DNA of 60,000 nt from Owenia fusiformis (lineage: Eukaryota; Annelida; Polychaeta; Sabellida; Oweniidae). The number at the start of each line of letters is the position of its first letter. The first letter of the stretch is position 1. The stretch is taken from contig CAIIXF020000010.1 in NCBI GenBank assembly GCA_903813345.2, forward strand, positions 12,903,181 through 12,963,180. The letters run 5' to 3'. Below the pieces are notes generated by a model. The model worked only from the letters and a program-made list of their open reading frames with translations, ran no database searches and had not been told where the DNA came from. The translations under genes and the position numbers were made by a program. This document shows, piece after piece, positions 15,001 through 26,100 of the stretch.

Positions 15001-18000
15001 AAATTTTTTTTCAAATTTATTTTGGGGGGTGACAATGGGGGGTGCGGTCGCACCCATCGCACCCCCCCCCATCTGACGGCCCTGTCCCTTATAGGAAGAA
15101 TTCTTCAGCAAACAAATGGCATAATCACACAAGTATATGTCAAAATATACTTCACTTTTAGTACTTAAATGAGACCTAAGTGCAGAAATGTAGAATTGTC
15201 TAAAGAGGCTCAGTTTGAGTTTAGACTGCTTCTGAGATTAGAGCCACATGAGTTAATATCAACAAAATTCAATTGCTTTGGTCCTAAGGTGCAATTTCAG
15301 GCATTAGATAAGATAGTCTAATTATCTGATCATCCTAATTGGGTTTATCCAGGTATTAATTGCTGTATGCTATTATAACTCTTGGAAACTAATGAAGATT
15401 ATGTAATAGGTCTTAAGGATTATTGTGTACTATGCTTCTAGTAATTGAATGAATATTAAGCTTTTTAATGAATCATTATTTTGTAAAAAACAATTTCGTG
15501 AGGCCATCAACAAAATCAATGAGGCTAGGCTAGTATGAGTTCCAGAAAGACTTGCAATTACTCATAACATGTAATCTAACATTGTTGGGATAATTAAATG
15601 AAGGAATATTCAAAATTTTATATACTTACAGGCGTCCTCCAAACATTTCTGACTTTTTAGCCCATACTTTCACACCTTTCTACAAGGCAAAGATTGAACA
15701 ACGTGACAAACACATGCAACAACTCAACAGTAGCCACACACATCTAAGCAAAATATCTTGAATACCATAAAGGGGCCATGTCAAAATATCAATTTTTCTC
15801 AAATTTAATTAATCAGAGGTTCAGACCCTTCTAACCCCTTTTCACTTAGCAATGAATTTTCAATGTTCTAACTGGGCTTCCTCCTTCCAAGCAAAATTAG
15901 TTATGCAAATATGAATTTGAATTTTGACATAGCCCCTGATTGCATTAACAATTCATAAACTTCCAAGTATTGTTTTGACCCTTATTTTAATTCATATATT
16001 GAACACTTGAAAATTACTGAACTGTGGTAAAGGTATCAAAGTTAATTACAGCCAGGACATAGAACATCCACAATATAAAATATGCAACTAAAATGAAAAA
16101 TAAAATTAGTTAGCTATTTTATTCATAAATGCACAAGGATACAATAAAACCTGTATTTAAAGAACACCTATGGAACCACAAAGTGTTACCTGGAGGTAGG
16201 TGTTTACTACAGGTGTTCACTACAGTATTTTATACAGGAGTCAATGTAAAATGTGTCTTGGGGTGGTCTTCGCTAAACACAGGTGGTAGAGAGAGCTGTT
16301 CACTAAGACAAGTTTTACTGTATATTAAAATACAATACAAGAACAGTCAAAACCTAAACAGAGAATGACTATGATGTCTAAAGGCGGCATTGATATTGAA
16401 CTTTATTGAAATGGATCAATTCATAAAGGTTTTTTTCAGTTGCGTGATCTGATATTAAACGTTATATAGTTAATAATTAACCCAAACGGTAAAAGGCTGT
16501 TTCCTTTATGTTCTCAAATAAAAGGTTATGAATAAAGAATAATGATGATTAACGCAAGACACGACAAATATGCATGTGATATCCTATTATTTTGATGATT
16601 AACGCAAGACACGACAAATATGCATGTGATATCCTATTATTTTGATGATTAACGCAAGACACGACAAATATGCATGTGATATCCTATTATTTTGATGATT
16701 AACGCAAGACACGACAAATATGCATGTGATATCCTATTATTTTGATGATTAACGCAAGACACGACAAATATGCATGTGATATCCTATTATTTTGATGATT
16801 AACGCAAGACACGACAAATATGCATGTGATATCCTATTATTTTGATGATTAACGCAAGACACGACAAATATGCATGTGATATCCTATTATTTTGATGATT
16901 AATGCAAGACACGACAAATATGCATGTGATATCCTATTATTTTGATGATTAACGCAAGACACAACAAATATGCATGTGATATCCTATTATTTTGATGATT
17001 AACGCAAGACACAACAAATATGCATGTGATTTTGAGTGACATGAGTGATATAAGTTGATAAAATGATATCACAAGAAATATATTATGTTATTCTATTTAT
17101 CCTATATACTTCATCTACATTCTAAATGTATATAATCTCATGGTCATTTCCTGTTTAATTTCACTGCATTTAGCTCCCTAATTATAAATTACATCACAAT
17201 TGTAAGTGTTTTTCAAATCTATAACAAGGCATTAACATGCAAAATGTCACCACCTGCCATTTGTTACAAATGCTAAACACATTTGAAAATTATCATAAAT
17301 TGTAGGTAAATGTATGGTTGACATTAGTTGTCATCATACAGATTTGATATCATCTAAAGGGTATAATGCAATCACATAACTGAAAAATAATTGTAACTTC
17401 AATTCAATCAAATGAAATAGAAAAACAGCATATTCTGACCATGCTAACTCATAAGACGAGAAACTGCAAACAACGAAACAACAACAACACATTTAAAGCA
17501 TTCATATATAGTATTTGGTAAACATTCACTTTATACATAGCTAAGTATAATTTACAGATGTATATAGAATGCTTCCATTTTTATTATTGGTTGGAGGTAG
17601 GAGATATACTTGGTGACCCAAAAAAAGTTTATATTTATTCAGAAATCTCTTTCTGTAAACTGTAAACCTAGTTTTGGGGCACCCTGTATAATTGTGCATA
17701 GAGTCAGTGAACTCCCTTCATATTTATTTTATCAAAACTGAGTTTGTCAATTTGAGGATTAGAAACAGTGAGGGGGGGTATAATGTTAATTCATTGATGT
17801 TAGCTCACAGCTTGGCATGCTCGGTCTTCACTGCGACCAATGAGAGGCGAGTGAACAAAGATGGTTAGCTAAGGGATATAAGGATTATACATCTGCTGAT
17901 AAAAGAATAAAAAGTGAACGTTCCCCACACACATGCTAATGTTTACTCACAGGTGGCCATCAAATTTGTCCGATTTTTTAGACCAAATCTTAACATTATC

Positions 18001-19864
18001 CTGTCAAAACAATAAATTGATTGCCAATCAATTGGAAAATAATGTTTACAAGGTCATACACAATGTTTCAGTATATAAATATAAATGTTAAGAGGACAGG
18101 TTAACATCTGTAATAATACAGAATACCTGCAACACATTATGTATTTATGTAACACAACTGTAGCAGATGTTTAACAAGGGAATAAGTAGCAATATAATAT
18201 AAAGTTAGATATACTCTTGAGATGTGAGGAAAATCTTTATTAAATTTGCAGACAATGGTCAAAGTGGCCAAACTAGGTGATATTCTGTAAAAAATGTGAG
18301 AAAATGAGAGTTCTTCCAAATATAATTTGTTAATAGTAGCATTGATTGATGAATATGTTCCCACAAATGAAGGGATATTGAATTAAAGAATATAGGAGTT
18401 TATATTTACATAATTACAGTGTACATTTAAACAAATCATTCTATGATGTGACAGTTTACTCATGGAAAAACAGTCATAAGAGGGGTGATTAATACATAAT
18501 GGATGCTTTTTATACAGAAAATGATAAACAAGTATCTGTATAAAAAAAGTATCCATTTCTTATTGATCACCCCTCGTATGTCTCAAATCTCAAAATCTTA
18601 AATGAGACATTCTAGATCTACCCTTCCAATAGTTTGATTTTATTCTGTTAAAAGTGAGCTTCATCTACCTAATGTACTAGGCTTCGACTCTCCGGGTAAT
18701 CATATTCGGATGATCTTTTCTCTGTTTTTTAACTAGAAATATCAAACCTAACAAGAAATAAGATGACACAATTCATCCCAATGGAAATATCAGGTCTATA
18801 GAATAAACCATCTGTTTTATAGTGCCATTCAGTCTAGACAAGACATTGCAATGTTACCTAGAGACTGAGATAATTACACCCAGTAGATGGATATAGTAGG
18901 AAGCAATAACTGAATGATGTGAAAACCATTTTACGGTTGTGAATAAATCAGCCAAGATGTGTCAGTACATTAACAAACAATTACAAAATGAATTATTAAA
19001 GTAGCTCAGTCGCCTACATGTACTTAAATCCCCTAAAAAATCAAAATCGATTTAAATTTGGTTAAGCCTTCGTTTATATAATTATTACATTGCAAGTAAA
19101 TAAATCACCTTTGTAAAATTGAAAAGGTGTGCACATGTAACTTTCTATTTTGGAATTTGTCAAATGCTGTTTTCGAAAGGAAAGTAAATTTTTAAGCTTG
19201 AATATTGACTGGAAAGAAGGTTGGTTTCAGTTTCAAACTCTATCTGCAGGTAGAGGACGAAAACTATGGTGACCAGATAGGTACATGTAATTAGATGAAG
19301 GAAATGAGTTTGAGATGATGGGTGACATGTATACACATGTTCAAATGACTTGATGGGGAGCCGTTCGGTATTTTCTGGAAAGCATTGATGGCAGAATAGT
19401 GCACTTTTCAAGTCCCCCCCTCCAAAATTGGTCTTATAAGGACCTGGGGGCATTGTTGGATAAACTCTTGGAATCAGGTGAAAATCTGGGGCATTGTTAG
19501 ACCCTTGACAATATATATCATTGTATCGATAAACCGATATTTCCAATTTGAATAGTCCCTAAAACAAGAAATTGTTGTCAATGTGCCTTTTCCAACAATA
19601 CCCCTGTCTGGGCCTGTCCACTACATGTCTGCCGGTGCAAGGAATAAGGAGGGGAAAACCATTTCCATTTTGATTGAAATTCAGATCATAAAATTTTGAA
19701 AGATATTTGAACATTTTTACAAACTGAAGTTTGTTGAAAACTAAAAAATTGAAAATAAATTGAGTGAAACTCACCGAATTTTTCACCTCCTTCCAATCAG
19801 CGTCGTCATTGAGGTATCCCTCGATAACTTTGGTAAGTTCAGCTGCCTTCTCTTGGTACACCAT
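1..19864 (-). CDS. STARD5: STARD5-like START-domain lipid-transfer protein, 5' part (gene runs off left edge)
   Basis: Proteins of this family are small cytosolic carriers that bind sterol or bile-acid-type lipids in a START fold. Exons in transcript order are 19775-19864 (ATG at 19864, 30 codons), then 17951-18000 or 15630-15679 (50 nt each, alternative), then 5735-5867 and 17-131. All are bounded by AG/GT and the phases fit: exon 1 ends in phase 0, exon 2 adds 16 codons plus 2 nt, exon 3 is 133 nt, exon 4 is 115 nt. The product starts MVYQEKAAELTKVIEG and includes KRPGWDKAIKGLETLE and SAAKGLISSRDFVDV. The last matches the conserved STARD5 segment SAAMKLISPRDFVDL, and the WDKAIKG stretch matches its WDENVTG. 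The C-terminal half of the domain and the stop lie outside the window. Introns of about 1.8, 2.3, 9.8 and 5.6 kb hold repeats but no other gene that I recognise. STARD4 or STARD6 are alternative family labels. Confidence 0.87.
1428..1482. repeat. Short tandem repeat, about 20 bp unit
   Basis: The motif TTAATAGTCAAATAGTCAAG is repeated with slight variation about two and a half times. Confidence 0.7.
1868..2033. repeat. Fold-back (inverted repeat) element, about 165 bp
   Basis: Both ends match as reverse complements. TATAGACC, AGAGCAGG, GTAATATTG and CACCCC on the left recur inverted on the right as GGGGTG, CAATATTAC, CCTGCTCT and GGTCTATA. The arms also share GGGCTAGGCACAAA. It looks like a small MITE lacking coding sequence; the frame open across it is incidental. 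Confidence 0.75.
2769..2843. repeat. 23-bp tandem repeat, about 3 copies
   Basis: The unit is CCTGATTTAGGCTTAACTTA plus AAA. Copies start at 2773, 2796 and 2819, and the last one is diverged. Confidence 0.85.
5936..6325. mobile_element. MITE with TA-flanked CAGGGTGACC termini, 390 bp
   Basis: This near-palindromic element in STARD5-like intron 2 begins TACAGGGTGACC and ends GGTCACCCTGTA. Internal arms match over most of their length, for example GACTCTAACTGCAGTTAGCG against CGCTAACTGCAGTTAGAGTC. TA at both ends and no coding capacity fit a non-autonomous Tc1/mariner-type element. It lies about 70 bp upstream of the exon 3 acceptor on the transcribed strand. Confidence 0.8.
8240..8830. repeat. 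24-bp minisatellite
   Basis: The unit is CAATAAAGCCTGACTGCACT plus TCTA. About 17 good copies run to 8670, followed by degenerate copies to about 8825. Because 24 is a multiple of 3, all frames stay open for long stretches, giving artificial 8-residue repeat peptides. The unit resembles the CAGTAAAACCTG end of the pogo-like MITEs elsewhere in the window, and a match to the opposite end of that MITE (AGGTTTTACTGTATA) sits immediately right of the array at about 8834-8848. Confidence 0.9.
10605..10745. mobile_element. Degenerate inverted-repeat element of the CAGGCC group
   Basis: It begins CAGCCACGTAGCCAG and ends near CCTCCTGGCTAAGGGC. The interior (lagging GGAGG, AAAACTGCA) resembles the better-preserved members at 12945 and 44257. 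A clear target duplication is not seen. Confidence 0.5.
11044..11100. repeat. Dispersed repeat copy A (second copy at 17223-17282)
   Basis: A stretch containing GCATTAACATGCAAAAT, TCACCACC and GCCATTTG recurs in the same orientation at 17223-17282 with only a few substitutions. Identity unknown. Confidence 0.65.
12232..12373. mobile_element. Inverted-repeat MITE, 142 bp
   Basis: The ends are TACACAGCAGG and CCTGCTGTGTA. Arms pair through AAGCATTTTGA / TCAAAATGCTT and AGGATTTT / AAAATCCT. TA at both ends could be the target duplication. No coding content. Confidence 0.75.
12945..13112. mobile_element. CAGGCC-type MITE with 5-bp target duplication (GTTTC)
   Basis: The element begins CAGGCCCGTAGCCAGG and ends CCGGCTACAGGCCTG. 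GTTTC lies directly outside both ends (12940-12944 and 13113-13117). The interior carries a poly-C run and is noncoding. The 5-bp duplication does not by itself identify a superfamily that I can name with confidence. Confidence 0.8.
13758..15084. mobile_element. 1.3-kb CAGGCC-type non-autonomous element with internal repeats and TCCCT target duplication
   Basis: It begins CAGGCCCGTAAGAC and ends ATCTGACGGCCCTG. TCCCT flanks both ends (13753-13757 and 15085-15089). The interior is a degenerate array of about 310-bp units: GCTATTTGGTGCTTTCTGGG occurs around 13990, 14602 and 14912, alternating with GCTATTTGATGATGTCTGGG-like blocks near 14310, 14470 and 14780. Strand composition is strongly biased to G runs on the plus strand. 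No transposase frame is present. Confidence 0.75.
15630..15679 (-). CDS. STARD5: STARD5-like alternative exon 2' (distal copy)
   Basis: This 50-nt exon encodes KGVKVWAKKSEMFGGRL plus CT, with acceptor ttgccttgtag and donor gtaagt. It aligns without gaps to the exon at 17951-18000: 32 of 50 bases and 9 of 17 residues are identical, including V-K-x-W-x-K-K-S-x-x-F-x-G-x-L. Because 50 is not a multiple of 3, including both copies or neither would shift the frame of exon 3. This is the signature of mutually exclusive exons. Confidence 0.83.
16140..16322. mobile_element. Pogo/Tigger-like MITE (copy 1)
   Basis: It begins TACAATAAAACCTGT and ends ACAAGTTTTACTGTA, with internal motifs such as GTGTTCACTACAG. 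TA termini and ends of the CAGTAAAACC type are typical of pogo-family elements. Three relatives lie at 25027, 54822 and 57480. Confidence 0.7.
16544..17030. repeat. 50-bp tandem repeat, 10 copies
   Basis: The unit begins GATGATTAACGCAAGACACG and ends CCTATTATTTT. Copies start every 50 bp from 16544 to 16994, and the last is truncated. Only a few substitutions separate the copies, so the array is young. Units abut without spacers. Confidence 0.97.
17223..17282. repeat. Dispersed repeat copy B (first copy at 11044-11100)
   Basis: Same sequence and orientation as 11044-11100, with a few substitutions. Confidence 0.65.
17607..17692. mobile_element. Small TA-flanked inverted-repeat remnant, about 86 bp
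   Basis: It starts TATACTTGGTGACCC and ends GGGGCACCCTGTATA. The arms pair imperfectly (AAAAAAAGTTTA against TAAACCTAGTTTT). The termini resemble the MITE at 5936, suggesting a related mariner-type remnant. Confidence 0.5.
17951..18000 (-). CDS. STARD5: STARD5-like alternative exon 2 (promoter-proximal copy)
   Basis: This 50-nt exon encodes DNVKIWSKKSDKFDGHL plus two bases of the next codon. The acceptor is gttttgacag and the donor is gtgagt. It follows exon 1 in phase 0 and its last two bases (CT) join the first base of exon 3 to give a Leu codon, producing the LY-x-x-EG motif expected in START proteins. A second exon of the same length, phase and motif lies 2.3 kb further along the transcript. 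Confidence 0.85.
18001..19774 (-). other. STARD5-like intron 1
   Basis: The hairpin element at 18480-18575 is the only assigned content. A 128-codon minus-strand frame at 19160-19546 has no family resemblance or splice support and is not called as a gene. Confidence 0.5.
18480..18575. repeat. Inverted-repeat element, 96 bp
   Basis: GAGGGGTGAT on the left pairs with ATCACCCCTC on the right. ATGGAT-CTTTTT and TACAGA pair with TCTGTATA and AAAAAG-ATCCAT further in. Noncoding hairpin or MITE in STARD5-like intron 1. Confidence 0.75.
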
Positions 19865-20116
19865 TGTTCAATCGCTGCTTCTGGAATGCAACAAACCGAC
19901 TTTTGCGGCGATATTTTAACAGCAGACGAGTCTAACAGGTGCTTTGACCCAAAGCCTTTGACCTTAAAGTTCACTTCCGGAATTGAAAATGCGCATGCGG
20001 ATTCGTGATTTTACGACATCAGGAGAGCGTATTCATTTACGATATTTTTTCTAGAAAATTTTCATCATTTTTTTATTTTTACGTTTTAGCAGGTTTTAAG
20101 CATTAAATATTTAACG
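19865..20116. promoter_or_regulatory. Bidirectional promoter between the STARD5-like gene and HAX1
   Basis: Only 252 bp separate the two divergent start codons. The interval has an ETS/GABP-type ACTTCCGG (19973-19980) and a palindromic NRF1-type TGCGCATGCG (19990-19999). Both motifs are typical of TATA-less housekeeping promoters and of genes for mitochondrial proteins, which fits HAX1. Paired TGACC/GGTCA half-sites lie at about 19945-19972. The sites are seen in sequence; the activity is inferred. Confidence 0.7.
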
Positions 20117-23100
20117 ATGAGCATGGATGACTTTTTCAGAGGATTCTTTGGTTTTCACAATCCCCCAGGATCGTTTGGGTACGTACAGTAATGTTTCCAA
20201 TGTATATGGCCAAATGTAACGGTTTCAAAAATATTAGTCTAGATTTTTTCTCCTTGGGATATTTTTCCCCAGCTGTATTCTCTGTTTACTCACTGATATT
20301 GATCATCCTATTATTTATTTGTTGCATTCAGAATTTTATTGATTTTATAATGGTGGTAAATTTGGTAAGACTTTTCCCGATGTGCATCACGATGTGCATC
20401 GATGTTCACTAATGAAAATTGCTAATGCATCGATGTACAATTATGGCACATCCGACAACACTAATATATACCATTGTATTGCAGTCATAGAAGACCCCAA
20501 TATGACCAAGATGACAGCAACCAAGATGACCCCTGTGACAATGATGATGATGATGTAACATTTAGGTTCCACTTCTCGGAGACAGAAGACCTTTTTAGAC
20601 ATTTTGAAGATATGTTTAAAAACATGGGATTGGCCGACTTTCCACCACCTCCAATGTTACCTGGTTCAGTGATTCCAGGTCCAGGTAAATACAACAATGG
20701 GATCGTTTGGGGGTATTGTTAACCCATGAGGATAGCCAGGGGGGGGTGTGATAGATGCGAACCACCCCCACAAAAAGAAAATAAGCAATTTTGTTGAAAA
20801 ATATTAACAAATTGATTAGTTTGAAATGCTTAGAATGCACCATTACAGGCTGGTATTGAAAGATTTGTTCGCTGTCACGGAGCATGTTATTTTTCATATA
20901 AAACACGAAGAAAACTACACAATTTATTTTCAACTCATATGTTTTGTTATACCATGGGCTTTCAAGAGACACTCTTTAAGAGATATAAAGGTTATTAATG
21001 GTAAGGATGAAATATGAATTTTATTCCAAGGGAAAATATGATAATGGCCAAGGAATGGATATATCATTTGCGGGTAACTTTCACTTCTGTTTGAAGTCCA
21101 ATAACGCTGGGAGGAAAAGCTATTGAAAATGGCGCCGAAGTAGGAGTATCATACTCCAAAATGTACCATTTTTTGTTTAACTTTTTAACGGCACGATATA
21201 GTGACACGATAATATTTACATATTTTTTCAGCACAACTATGAAGGTATTAATGAGATGTTGATGTATTGGGTCTTTTTAATTCTTTTATAAAAATAATAT
21301 TTACATTTTTTGTCCGCTGTGACTGAGCAGTTGCAAATGTGAACTGTGAAACTGCTCCGTCACAGCGGACAAAAAATTTAAACATTATTTTTTATAAAAA
21401 AAAATTAAAAAAGCCCAATACATGGCTCTGGCTCTCTCTCCGAGTGTAAAATATGGAATATACCAATGAGGCATTGCTCGCCAAATATGTCGGTAACCAA
21501 GATACAATACAATGGTAGTGTTGCTATGCAATACTGCCATATTGGATTTTGATAAATTCATCTAAAATATAATATGATGAAATCCGTTTTGTGTTTTGTT
21601 TTATTTATTCAACATGCATGCATATGAATGTTTTTTTAGTTATTTCTTGAATTATACAATGAAAAGTACACATACTTTTTTCTTGGAATGTTTGCAGAAA
21701 GCATTTTTTTAAATCCCAAGTCAATGCTCATATATGAATAATGGGAAGTTGCGCACCCTAGATGTGCAATATGTAATAGATACTAGGTAGTCTTGAAATT
21801 AGTATTTTCTGCAATGCTGTGACAAAATGCAGCCTTAACTATATTACTCTATTGTAATTTCAGATGGGAAGCCTGGTAGAAGTCAGAATCCACGTGACAA
21901 CATGCTTAAGGAACCTGATGCTTTTACAGATGATCCAAACCCTGATCGTTCTAAAAGACCCAAAGTTTTTGAACCAATATTGCCTTATAAGGACACAGAG
22001 CCATCCAACAAACCATTTTTTGTAAGTTATGACATTATTTGAATAACCAATGGCGATGTTTTCTGTTTAAATCTATACTAAAAACAGGTACATGATCAGT
22101 ATCATCTCTTTGAAATTCATTCATGGCCAAATACAGTACTCTCAACCTGATTAGATTGTTTAGATCTATAATGCAGTCTAATGCTAGGATCCATGGATTA
22201 ATATAGTGCCATTATCCCTTATTTCAGACTGAACTTGTATTAGGTCAGTTCAGTGCAAACTCTATCAACACATTAATTTCGGCAGTTTTCAATGTTTTGT
22301 AAAGAGAGTCAAATTGTTAAATTGTGATGAATTTAAAATTAAGATTTAATTGTCTTAAGTCAATCATGTCAAGTTCACTCAGTGTAAATGCTACTGATTC
22401 ATTGACATGGATGAATGCAAAGTCAACGCAAGTCATTCCTTAATATAATAACAATCTCAATTTCTAATTCAGTATTTTCTGTCTGTGTTTAATATAAGAT
22501 AATAATTATCTGGAACAACAACCAGTCTATCAATAAATAATTCAAATATTTCTGGACCTATTTCTTTCAAAATGGCCTCAACTTTAAAAATGTGATTTTT
22601 TAATGTAGAAATCTGAGTTTTTCATTTCAAAGTACAATATATAGAAAACCTGATTTTCTTTGATTGATCTCTCTCCTTCCTTATTTACTTTCCAATCAAA
22701 ACAGCAATCGGAAATATGTTCATGGTGTAAATATTTTCCACAGAGGCTCTGGTTTACAGATGTATGGTCTGGGCTACAAACACTACATATGTGTTCTGTA
22801 GGTTGCACACATATGCTCTGCATATTATTCATTGGAGTCTTGTAATAATAAAAAATGGTAAGAACAAAAACATTAGATGATACAATTCAACAGTAATTTA
22901 TCGCATGAATGCAAGCTCTAAATTACCAGATATGATTTCAATGTATAGACTTTATTTCAAGTAGGGTTGACTGGTTTAGGCCATTAGTGGGTTTGAGTAA
23001 AGGTTTGGTTTGTTTGCATATAGGACTTCATGGTTTGAGTATAGGGTTTGTTGGTTTGAGTATAGCGTTTGTTGCTTTGTTGATTGCTTTGAGTAAAGGA

Positions 23101-26100
23101 TTGGTTGGTTTTAGTATATGGTTTTTAGGGTGAATAAAGTGCTTGTTGGATTGAGAAAGGGGCTTATTTGTTTGAGTGTAGCGTTGGTAGGATTGAGTAG
23201 AATTTGTTTCTTTGATCTTTAGGGTTGGTTAATTTGAGTACAGAGTTTGTTGGATGGAGCAAAGGGTTGGTTATGGTTCGTGTAACAATTTGATTTGTTT
23301 GAGTGTACAATCAGTTGGTTGGAGAATATACATGTAGCTTGTCAGTTTGAGTATAATTGTGAGTTTTGCAGGGTTTATGGGTTCCATCTGGATATACTGG
23401 AAAGGGTCTTGAGTCACATGTTAGCAAGCAAGAAGCTCTGGAGAGATGTGCAAACCAGCTAGAGTTAAGCCAGAAAAATATATTTTTGTATCTGGGTACC
23501 AGAGTTACAAATTTTACATGAGCCAGCCAGGCTTTCTTTTTGCAATCATTTTATTGAATTCTCTTTACATTTGCATGAGCTATCTCTGAAATCGAAAAAA
23601 ACTGTCACTAAGTGATGTTTAAGATGTTTTTTGTTGTTGTATATCTGATGCTAGGGATATATATGTATGAATAACAAAAGAGAAATGGGATACTATCATT
23701 CATGTTATTCTACATCTCTGGGGTTGCTTTTATGCACACACATTTCCTCAAGGGAATCAGCCATCTCAATTTTGGTTTATTAAAATTGTCATTGTAAAAT
23801 TACCTGACACAAGACATGTATTCCTGGTATTGCCTTCAGTTAAAAATATTTGTCATATAAAAATAAAACAAGTTTACTCAGGGTGAGGCTGTCTTTTACC
23901 TTCCTAATCAATGCCTGCAAATCCTAGAAATATTTTGAGATTGAGAACAATAATGTTGGTTTCAGAGATACTAAACCTTACCATATTAGGTATATTTTAT
24001 GTTTGGAAGGTGAAGGGGATCGATAGATCCTACTTTGAAACCTAAGTAGTGATCTCCCCTGCATTAAAGCAAGTGGGCGCAGCACCCACCTGAGATTGTG
24101 AAAATAGGCTTGCTGCCACCTGAAAATCCATTTGCACCCACTTGAAAATGAGAAAAATCATGAAAAATTGGCATATTTTGAAATGAAAATTTTTGACCTA
24201 CTTGAGAAAAAAATCCTGTGGAGATCACTGCTAAGATCATTTTTGACACCTTAAAGGCAGAATCAGATCTATAGTGACAAAATTGCACCTACCTATGTAT
24301 TCCTTACATCTCAAATATATCATCTCCCAAAAGATCCATGATATCTTATCAACTAGAGTAGTTATTTTTACTAAGTGCAAAAATGGAAACAATTTTTGTC
24401 TCTGACTACTTGCTTGATCTGATACCCAGGATCTGATAGTACCTTTAATGTTACAGGGAGGTGGTTATACATGTATGTTACTAATTCTCATATTCTTATT
24501 TATTTCATTTTAGTTCAGAGATGTGTTCAAGATACCAAAGTGGGGTGGTGTTCATCCAAGAGACAAGCAAGATAAAGGTAGGCTTACTGCAATGCTATAT
24601 TGAATGAAAAATTGTTTAAGAAGATAGATGTGGAATGAAAAAGAAAAAACTGCTTTACTATGGGCTCCATTTAGACAATATTTTTTTCATATTTTTATCT
24701 TGAGAAAAACTAAACTAATACTGAGATTTTGAAATCCTTATAAAGATTACAAGAAGCTATACAGCTGTCTGTCTGTCTGTCTGTCTTTCCAGTTTTGTAA
24801 TATCTTTAAATGACTGAGTAGAGTTTCCTGCTGTAACGTCATTTTACTATTCATTTGATTTGCAATTTCCAGATCTGGATGGTGAAATATCTTCTGAAGA
24901 TTTCGATAAAATTGTAGCAGAATCCAAAAGTAATCCCAAGAAAATAGTTCCTGTACAACCAGAACAACCAAGATCATATTTCAAAAGTGTCTCCATAAGC
25001 ACAGTTAGAGGGCCAGATGGGGTAAGTACAGTAAAACCTGCCAAGTGGAACACCTTTGGTACCTCTAAATAGTGTTCCACTTGGGAGGTGTTCCACTTAT
25101 TGAGGTTCATATACTATTAAGTCTGTTGGTCAATTGGAGTCTGAAAAGTGTTCCACTAACAAAGGTGTTCCACTTTTAGAAGTGTTTCAATTACAGGTGT
25201 CACTTTATTCTCTTCCTGGTAAGGGTGAATAATTGTTGTACATCAAATATTTGTTATCTTTGCCTATCATATCCGTATCCATCATCCAGTATCTAAAATT
25301 ATAATGTCATTTGCTTTATTTTCTATGAAATCTCCCATATTTAGCATTTTTGTTTCATTTTCCAGAAATCTGATTTCATTTGTCCTATTTTATTTTGATG
25401 GATATATCACAAAACATAAAGCTAATGTTTGTGTTGATAAAAACTACAAGTTGCCCATCACGTAAAAGTTATTTTCAAAATGTATTGTAATATCAGATCA
25501 AATCAATAGCTAAATCAATGTATGTTTATGATCGATAGATACATAACATATTGTAGGACCCCTAACATACTAACCTATACACACATTATTTTATTTTATT
25601 TCTTTGTATATAGAAATTAGAGCAGAGAAGAACAGTGCGTGATGGTGCAGGTAATGAAGAAACTACAGTGACACGCTCACTTGGGATCAAAGCCACACCG
25701 TTGTGACAAAACGTGACAATAGGGGACACGAGGAACAGACAGAAACATTCAGTAATATCAATGAAAGTAAGAAATATTCAAACTTTATCAGATAGGGTGA
25801 ATTGTTTTGAACTATTTTATGTAGAATATTGAAAATTAAAACTTCTCTGACTTGTTATTTATACATTAAACCCTTTGATGTGAGAGCATTATCTACATGT
25901 ACAAGCAATGTGTATTTTTAAAAGCGTGAAGACATTTTGGCCTGAAGTATATATATGGCTCAAGTTACCCAACTTGCCTTATTTATACTGTGATTTAATG
26001 TTGATAAAATAGTAAAATAATCTAATAGTGAAATTGATTGCCATTATTATTAAGTTCATCATTAGCAGTATAGTGCTGTTTTGCCAAAACCATTAATACA

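Larger units (their letters stand above)
5868..15629 (-). other. STARD5-like intron between exon 2' and exon 3: repeat-rich, no gene seen
   Basis: This 9.8-kb stretch contains the MITE at 5936-6325, the 24-bp minisatellite at 8240-8830 and inverted-repeat elements at 10605-10745, 12232-12373, 12945-13112 and 13758-15084. The segments 6326-8239 and 8846-10600 show nothing I can assign. Short frames at 9993-10229, 10573-10761 and 13217-13414 lack splice support and homology I can recognise. Confidence 0.6.

Noticed and set aside
16544-17030. Ten evenly spaced repeats that look like a CRISPR array
   Set aside because: Units abut with no unique spacers and the context is an animal intron; it is a minisatellite.
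19160-19546. 128-codon minus-strand frame in STARD5-like intron 1
   Set aside because: No recognisable domain or splice support. It lies wholly inside an intron of the gene on the same strand.
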